DNA from: Fusobacteriaceae bacterium
Lineage (GTDB): Bacteria > Fusobacteriota > Fusobacteriia > Fusobacteriales > Fusobacteriaceae
Assembly: GCA_017988045.1 (NCBI GenBank)
Contig: JAGNSM010000003.1
Location: 1-41,507, forward strand
Direction: 5' to 3'
DNA: 41,507 bases
Part shown: positions 36,698 through 41,507 of the stretch, in pieces
Layout: each line of letters starts with the position of its first letter
Numbering within the stretch: the first letter of the stretch is position 1
Position numbers and translations under genes: made by a program
The notes under the pieces: model-generated
The model's database searches: none
The model's input: only the letters and a program-made list of their open reading frames with translations
What the model was told of the DNA's origin: nothing

Positions 36698-38383
36698 TTG
36701 GAAATAAATAAAAAAATCTTACTTATTGATGATCAAGAAGAAATTTTAAATAGTTTAAAAAAACTTCTTGCAGGCGAAGATAATTTATCTAATATAAATA
36801 ATAAAATGAAAGATTTAGTTAATGATTTTTTTAAAGAAGAGTCAAAAGAGAAAGAAACTTATGATGTTCATACAGCTCTTGATGGGGAAACGGGATATAA
36901 ACTTGTAAAAAAAGCATTGGAAGAGGGAGAACCGTATTCTGTAGTAACTGTAGATATGAGAATGCCTGGATGGGATGGACTTAAGACAGCTCAAGAAATT
37001 AGAAAAATTGATTCTAATATAGAGATTATAATAATTACAGCATATACTGATATAAAAAGAGAAGAACTGGTGAATAAAATAGGTAAACCAGAAAAACTTC
37101 TTTATTTAAAAAAACCTTTTGAAAAAGAAGAAATCCTTCAAGTTATACTATCATTAACTACAAAATGGTCTTTAGAGCAAAAAGTGAAGAACCAACTGCA
37201 ATTAATAAAGTATAGTAAACAAAATTTGGAAGAAGTTATGTGTGGAATTAGTGAAATTGAAAAAAGTATAGTATTTTCACTAAAGGTTGTTTATAAAACT
37301 ATAGCAGAAGAGTTTATGAAAATTATTAAATGTGAAAAAGCTTATCTTGTTATGGAAAATGAAGTTTTTAGATGGGGAGAGTTAGGAGAAGACTGCTTAG
37401 CTTTTGAGGAATTGAAAGATAGAGTAGTTGAGAATAAAAGTTATGTTATAGATAGTACTAAAATTTATGTAAATTTTTTTTGTGATAAAAATTATTGTGA
37501 TATTAATGGTGCAATAGGGGTTTTTAAATACAATAGAGATTTATTAGTGAATGAGAAAATAATAGATATTTTTATTTCTCACTCAAATAATTTACTAAAA
37601 AGTGCAAATCTATACATGCAATTACAACAAAAAAATAATGAACTTTTAATCAGTAATAAAAAACTAATGGAAGCCAATGCTTTGAATAAAAAATTCTTGG
37701 TGATATCCAGTCATGAACTTCGTACGCCAGGAACAATAATAGGTGCATATGCTGATTTACTTGCTAGTGGAAAAGCAAAAGAGCCAGAAAAAATTGCTCA
37801 AGGATTACAAAATGCTGCGGGAAGATTAAATATTCTCATAGAACAAATGTTAGAAGTATTTGCGACTTCAGAAATAAAAGATAGTTTAGTAGTAAAAAGA
37901 AATTACTATACTGTAGATGAAATTTTTAAAGAAATTTTTCAAAAAATAGAAATATTTTTATTAAAAAGAAATCAATCTCTAATTATAATCAATCATGAAA
38001 ATATAGAATATTTGTATATAGACAAAAATAAAGTCATTGAATTTATTTTGTTTAATTTGTTAATGAATGCAATAAAATTTTCAAAAGATGGCGCTGAAAT
38101 AAAGATGACTATTAGTAAAAAAAATGGTAAGGCTTTAGTAAGTATAATTGATGAAGGTGTAGGAATGAACGAGTATGAAAAAAATAATATGTATAAAGCC
38201 CTATTTGTAGGTGGAGAAGAAAATCATCATCATTCAGGACTTTATGAATATAAAGCTAAAGGTTTAGGATTAGGTCTTACTATAGTAAAAAATATTATAG
38301 ATATGATTGGAGAAGAAATTTCTTGCGAGAGTATTTTAGATAAAGGAACAAAAATAGAGTTTACATTACCTTTATCAGAATAG
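36698..38383 (+). CDS. Hybrid receiver-histidine kinase
   Basis: The 561-residue protein has an N-terminal receiver (LLIDDQEE; phospho-acceptor D86 in VVTVDMRMPGWDG; Lys in YLKKPF), a GAF-like middle (about 175-310), a dimerisation helix with His339 in SSHELRTPG, and an HATPase domain (N box NLLMNAIKFS, G1 DEGVGM, G2 GLGLGLTIV). The receiver has roughly 30 extra residues before D86, including a Lys/Glu-rich insert. The start is probably TTG 36698, 10 nt after AGGAG. No membrane helix is visible, so it is cytoplasmic. Confidence 0.92.
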   Translation: MEINKKILLIDDQEEILNSLKKLLAGEDNLSNINNKMKDLVNDFFKEESKEKETYDVHTALDGETGYKLVKKALEEGEPYSVVTVDMRMPGWDGLKTAQEIRKIDSNIEIIIITAYTDIKREELVNKIGKPEKLLYLKKPFEKEEILQVILSLTTKWSLEQKVKNQLQLIKYSKQNLEEVMCGISEIEKSIVFSLKVVYKTIAEEFMKIIKCEKAYLVMENEVFRWGELGEDCLAFEELKDRVVENKSYVIDSTKIYVNFFCDKNYCDINGAIGVFKYNRDLLVNEKIIDIFISHSNNLLKSANLYMQLQQKNNELLISNKKLMEANALNKKFLVISSHELRTPGTIIGAYADLLASGKAKEPEKIAQGLQNAAGRLNILIEQMLEVFATSEIKDSLVVKRNYYTVDEIFKEIFQKIEIFLLKRNQSLIIINHENIEYLYIDKNKVIEFILFNLLMNAIKFSKDGAEIKMTISKKNGKALVSIIDEGVGMNEYEKNNMYKALFVGGEENHHHSGLYEYKAKGLGLGLTIVKNIIDMIGEEISCESILDKGTKIEFTLPLSE

Positions 38384-38472
38384 CTAAAAAATTGAAAGTA
38401 TTTATAATTGGAATAAAGTCGTTAAATATCGAACAAAACATATTAAAAAGTCTGAAAATAATTAAGATTAAG

Positions 38473-38501
38473 TTGAAATCTTATTAAAAAGAGTGTATAC
38501 T
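38473..38501 (+). promoter_or_regulatory. Sigma70-type promoter of the BMP lipoprotein gene
   Basis: TTGAAA at 38473-38478 and TATACT at 38496-38501 are separated by 17 bp. Transcription from about 38508 gives a leader of ~36 nt with the site AAGGAGG. Confidence 0.75.
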
Positions 38502-38543
38502 TTTGGTGGTTAGTGATAAACAAAATATACAAGGAGGAATGTA

Positions 38544-39542
38544 ATGAAAAAAGTTTTAATGCTTTTAGCAATGTTGGCTATGGTAGTTTTGACAGCTTGT
38601 GGTAGTAAGAAAGAAGCTGCAGAAGCACCAAAAACTACAGAAGCAAAACCTTTAAAAGTTGGGATAGTATTATCAATAGGTGGTTTAGGGGACGAATCAT
38701 TTAATGACTCAGCTTTCAGAGGATTAGAAATGGCACAAAAAGATTTAGGAATTGAGTTTAAATACGTTGAACCTGCATCTCCATCTGAAGATGAAGGTTA
38801 CTTAAGAGAATACGCTGAAGCAGGATACGATTTAGTAATTGCTACAGGATTCTTAATGAAAGATGCTACAGAAAAAGTAGCAAAAGATTTCCCAGATGTT
38901 AAATTTGCTCTAATTGATGAAGTTAGTGCTTTACCAAATGTAGCTTCATTATTATTTGCTGAAGACCAAGGGTCATTCTTAGTGGGAGCACTAGCAGCTA
39001 TGATGTCAAAAACTGGAAATGTTGGATTTGTTGGAGGAATGGAAATTCCTTTAATTCAAAAATTCCAAAAAGGTTATGAAATGGGAGCAAAATATGTAAA
39101 TCCTAGTATTAAAGTTGGTTCTTTATATACTTCTGGTTCAAATCCATTTAACGATCCTGTTAGAGGAAAAGAAAATGCTCTTTCTTTAATTAAACAAGGA
39201 GCAGACGTAGTTTATCATGCTGCTGGTGGAACAGGGAAAGGTGTTATAGATGCAGCGGTAGAAGCTAAAGTATTTGCTATAGGAGTAGATTCTAACCAAG
39301 ATTCAAAAGCAAAAGGGACTGTTTTAACATCAATGGTTAAAAATGTTGATATAGCTGTTTATAACACTATCAAAGCAGTAAAAGAAGGAACATTCAAAGC
39401 TGGAGAACAAAGACTTGGAGTTGCTGAAGGTGGAGTAGGAACTACTGATTTCGAATTCACTAAAGATATTATTGGTGCAGAAAATATTGCTAAATTAGAA
39501 CAAATTAGAAAAGATATTATTGATGGTAAAATCACTTTCTAA
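38544..39542 (+). CDS. BMP family (PnrA/Med-type) nucleoside-binding lipoprotein
   Basis: The 332-residue lipoprotein has lipobox VLTAC (Cys19) and a periplasmic-binding fold of the BMP family. Blocks seen are SIGGLGDESFNDSAFRGLEMA, ATGFLMKDATEKVAKDFPDVKFALID, GSFLVGALAAMMSKTGNVGFVGG and YHAAGGTGKGVIDAA. Related proteins are nucleoside-binding components of ABC importers (PnrA, RnsB). No permease or ATPase genes lie in the window, and the gene has its own promoter and terminator. Confidence 0.94.
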   Translation: MKKVLMLLAMLAMVVLTACGSKKEAAEAPKTTEAKPLKVGIVLSIGGLGDESFNDSAFRGLEMAQKDLGIEFKYVEPASPSEDEGYLREYAEAGYDLVIATGFLMKDATEKVAKDFPDVKFALIDEVSALPNVASLLFAEDQGSFLVGALAAMMSKTGNVGFVGGMEIPLIQKFQKGYEMGAKYVNPSIKVGSLYTSGSNPFNDPVRGKENALSLIKQGADVVYHAAGGTGKGVIDAAVEAKVFAIGVDSNQDSKAKGTVLTSMVKNVDIAVYNTIKAVKEGTFKAGEQRLGVAEGGVGTTDFEFTKDIIGAENIAKLEQIRKDIIDGKITF

Positions 39543-39559
39543 TATAATAAATTAACTTG

Positions 39560-39583
39560 GCCAGTCTTTGACTGGCTTTTTTT
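39560..39583 (+). terminator. Rho-independent terminator after the BMP lipoprotein gene
   Basis: GCCAGTC-TTT-GACTGGC (39560-39576) is followed by seven T residues. Confidence 0.95.
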
Positions 39584-39616
39584 ATTACTAGTTTTTTAAA
39601 ATAAATATAGATTACT

Positions 39617-39645
39617 TTGACTTAAAATTAAAATTTATATATAAT
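39617..39645 (+). promoter_or_regulatory. Sigma70-type promoter of the rluD-like gene
   Basis: TTGACT at 39617-39622 and TATAAT at 39640-39645, with a 17-bp A/T spacer, form one of the best promoter matches in the window. Confidence 0.8.
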
Positions 39646-39676
39646 TTATTGATATATATAATGAAATGAGGTAAAA

Positions 39677-40606
39677 ATGGAGAAGGAAGAAATAGTTTTG
39701 GAAGTTATGGTAGAAGATAAAGGGAAAAGATTAGATAGTTTTGTAAGTGAAAATATAGAGGAAATTACTAGGTCATATTTGCAAACTCTTATTGATGATG
39801 GGAATGTGAGCGTAGAAGGAAAGACAAAAATTAAAGCTGGTCAAAAATTAAAAGGGAATGAAATAATTAAAGTTTGTATTCCAGAACCAGAAGAATTAGA
39901 TGTTGTACCTGAAAACATACCAATAGACATAGTTTATGAAGATAAGTATTTATTGGTAATAAATAAAAGTGCTAATATGGTAGTTCATCCAGCACCTGGA
40001 AATTATACAGGGACATTAGTAAATGCGATACTTTATAATATAAAGGATTTATCAAGTATAAATGGAGTAATAAGACCTGGAATTGTTCATAGATTAGATA
40101 AAGATACTAGTGGTCTTATAGTTGTGGCAAAAAATGATGACGCTCATGTAAAGCTTGTGGATATGTTTAAGGATAAAACGATAAAAAAAACATATTTAGC
40201 TATAGTTAAAGGTTCTGTTTCAAAAGATGAAGGAAGAATAGAAACTATAATAGGTAGAAATCCAAATGATAGAAAAAAAATGGCTGTAGTAGAAAAAAAT
40301 GGGAAAATAGCTATTTCAAATTATAAAGTTTTGGATAGAGGACTTAAACATACACTAGTTCAAGTAGATATAGAAACAGGAAGAACTCATCAAATAAGAG
40401 TTCATATGAAACATATAGGTTATCCTATTGAAGGTGATATGGTTTATGGAAAAGGGAATGATTATGCAAAAAGGCAAATGCTCCATGCTTACAGGCTTGT
40501 ATTTACACATCCGATAACAGGAGAAAATTTGGATTTGATAGGAAAATTACCTGTAGATTTTAAAGATTCATTAAAAAAACTAGGATTGATTAAAAATGAA
40601 TTTTAA
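39677..40606 (+). CDS. rluD: RluA/RluD-family pseudouridine synthase
   Basis: The 309-residue enzyme has an N-terminal S4 RNA-binding domain (KRLDSFVSENIEEITRSYLQTLIDDGNV) and the RluA catalytic signature PGIVHRLDKDTSGLIVVAKN with the catalytic Asp. LETGRTHQIRVHM-type sequence appears as IETGRTHQIRVHMKH. It modifies uridines in 23S rRNA; whether it is RluD or a near relative (YlyB-type) cannot be decided here. Confidence 0.93.
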   Translation: MEKEEIVLEVMVEDKGKRLDSFVSENIEEITRSYLQTLIDDGNVSVEGKTKIKAGQKLKGNEIIKVCIPEPEELDVVPENIPIDIVYEDKYLLVINKSANMVVHPAPGNYTGTLVNAILYNIKDLSSINGVIRPGIVHRLDKDTSGLIVVAKNDDAHVKLVDMFKDKTIKKTYLAIVKGSVSKDEGRIETIIGRNPNDRKKMAVVEKNGKIAISNYKVLDRGLKHTLVQVDIETGRTHQIRVHMKHIGYPIEGDMVYGKGNDYAKRQMLHAYRLVFTHPITGENLDLIGKLPVDFKDSLKKLGLIKNEF

Positions 40607-40705
40607 TTATTTTCATAAAAAATAATGTTATTTGTGAAATAATCTGAAAAACTTAAAATAAAAGTTATATTTTATACATAACTTGTCGAGAATAGAAGGA
40701 GAAAC

Positions 40706-41302
40706 ATGAATAATTTGTATGAATTTGATAAAGAGTTTGGCAGAGTAATAATTGGAATAGATGAAGCTGGAAGAGGGCCTCTTGCAGGGCCTGTAGTTGC
40801 AGCTGCAGTAATAATAGATGAATATTTTGAAGAGTTTGAAACGATAAATGACTCTAAAAAACTTAATGAGAAAAAAAGAGAAGCTTTATTTGATGTAATT
40901 ATAGAAAAGTGCAAAATAGGAGTGGGGATAGCAACGGTAGAAGAGATTGACTCTATGAATATTCTAAATGCAAATTTCTTAGCAATGAGAAGAGCTTTGG
41001 AAGATTTGGAAGAAAAGGGATTGGTTTTGGTAGATGGGAATCAACTTATAAGAGAATATAGTGGAGAGCAAAAATTTGTTGTAAAAGGGGACTCCAAAAG
41101 TCTTAGTATTGCTGCTGCCAGTATTATTGCAAAGGTTACGAGAGATAGAATTATGTTGAGAGTTGCAGAGAAATATCCTGAATATGGATTTGAAAAACAC
41201 AAAGGATATGGAACTAAACTTCATAGAGAAAAAATACTGGAGTTAGGAGCGACAGATATTCATAGAAAAACTTTTTTGAAGAAAATATTAAAAGACAATT
41301 AG
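40706..41302 (+). CDS. rnhB: Ribonuclease HII
   Basis: The 198-residue nuclease removes ribonucleotides and RNA primers from DNA. The active-site Asp-Glu pair is in IIGIDEAGRGPLAGPVVAAA. Other family blocks are INDSKKLNEKKRE, LVDGN, GDSKSLSIAAASIIAKVTRDR and YGFEKHKGYGTKLH. Length is normal. The start follows AAGGAG. Confidence 0.97.
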   Translation: MNNLYEFDKEFGRVIIGIDEAGRGPLAGPVVAAAVIIDEYFEEFETINDSKKLNEKKREALFDVIIEKCKIGVGIATVEEIDSMNILNANFLAMRRALEDLEEKGLVLVDGNQLIREYSGEQKFVVKGDSKSLSIAAASIIAKVTRDRIMLRVAEKYPEYGFEKHKGYGTKLHREKILELGATDIHRKTFLKKILKDN

Positions 41303-41335
41303 GAATTAGGAGTTAGTAATTTTAAAATAAACAGA

Positions 41336-41356
41336 GGATTTCCCAACAGGAAATCC
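41336..41356 (+). repeat. Hairpin in the rnhB downstream gap
   Basis: GGATTTCC (41336-41343) pairs with GGAAATCC (41349-41356) around CAACA. Imperfectly complementary TTAG/AATT-rich arms flank it (41301-41325 and 41358-41378), giving a larger palindromic unit of about 80 nt. No T-run follows, so it is not a classic terminator. Confidence 0.6.
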
Positions 41357-41393
41357 CTACTAATTATCAACTACTTTAATGGGGGTGAAAGAG

Positions 41394-41507
41394 ATGCTAA
41401 AAATGTTTCAAAATATAGCGATGAAAAATGCAGAAGCTGCAATTTTAAAGAATAGTGAAAGTAGAGAAATAAAACCTGGAGCTATTATTTTTGCAAAAGT
41501 AATTAAA
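41394..41507 (+). CDS. Start of an unknown protein, cut by the right window edge
   Basis: Thirty-eight codons remain open to the edge, after a GGGGGTG ribosome site. The visible part is an amphipathic helix (MLKMFQNIAMKNAEAAILKN) followed by EIKPGAIIFAKVIK. The last stretch resembles the early beta strands of FliK/YlqG-like proteins, and in Bacillus rnhB is followed by ylqG. The evidence is thin, so no product is claimed. Confidence 0.55.
   Translation, partial: MLKMFQNIAMKNAEAAILKNSESREIKPGAIIFAKVIK

Noticed and set aside
38384-38543. Riboswitch before the nucleoside-binding lipoprotein gene
   Set aside because: Only a promoter and a ~36-nt leader are visible, with no purine-riboswitch core or terminator.

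Overview
The window (about 41.5 kb, strongly AT-rich) is a chromosomal segment of a flagellated, chemotactic, low-GC bacterium. Every convincing gene lies on the plus strand. The flagellar/chemotaxis gene order (fliL-fliM-fliY-cheY-fliOPQR-flhB-flhA-flhF-flhG-cheB-cheA-cheW-cheC-cheD-sigma28) is the Clostridia/Bacillus type. The look of several housekeeping proteins, such as the BMP lipoprotein and the rarA-rodZ-like-hisS-aspS run, also brings Fusobacteriota to mind. I therefore place it as a motile member of Fusobacteriota or a Clostridia-like lineage, and I am not sure which. I found no tRNA, rRNA, CRISPR array, IS element or prophage gene.

Region 1 (1-17762) is one tightly packed motility and chemotaxis operon: stator genes motA (cut by the window edge) and motB, fliL, switch genes fliM and fliY, cheY, the export gate fliOPQR-flhB-flhA, the flagellar placement/number pair flhF-flhG, the chemotaxis genes cheB-cheA-cheW-cheC-cheD, and the flagellar sigma factor. 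Many junctions overlap by 1-17 nt. It ends in two tandem palindromes, the second with a T-run. Region 2 (17843-19409) holds three uncharacterised genes directly downstream of the sigma factor.

Region 3 (19406-27340) is housekeeping: tpiA-gpmI-secG from a clear sigma70-type promoter, a terminator, then rarA, a RodZ-like membrane protein, hisS and aspS. The hisS-aspS gap holds an unusually GC-rich hairpin-forming segment. Between aspS and argS (27341-27802) lies the most interesting stretch. It carries a promoter with 17-bp spacing, a ~190-nt multibranched RNA closed by a long-range helix, and two further hairpins, one a perfect 17-bp stem. I read it as an independent structured non-coding RNA, best guess raiA-type, with 6S RNA as the alternative.

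Region 4 (27803-32796) has argS, a second stand-alone cheW ending at a strong terminator, rapZ and uvrC. Region 5 (32783-38383) is a translationally coupled signalling cassette: response regulator, HD-GYP phosphodiesterase, lipoprotein, SpoIIE-type phosphatase, and a receiver-histidine kinase. No sigma/anti-sigma genes and no diguanylate cyclase are nearby, so its inputs and outputs are open. Region 6 (38473-41507) has a BMP-type nucleoside-binding lipoprotein with its own promoter and terminator, an RluD-family pseudouridine synthase, rnhB, a hairpin-rich gap, and the start of a truncated gene at the right edge.
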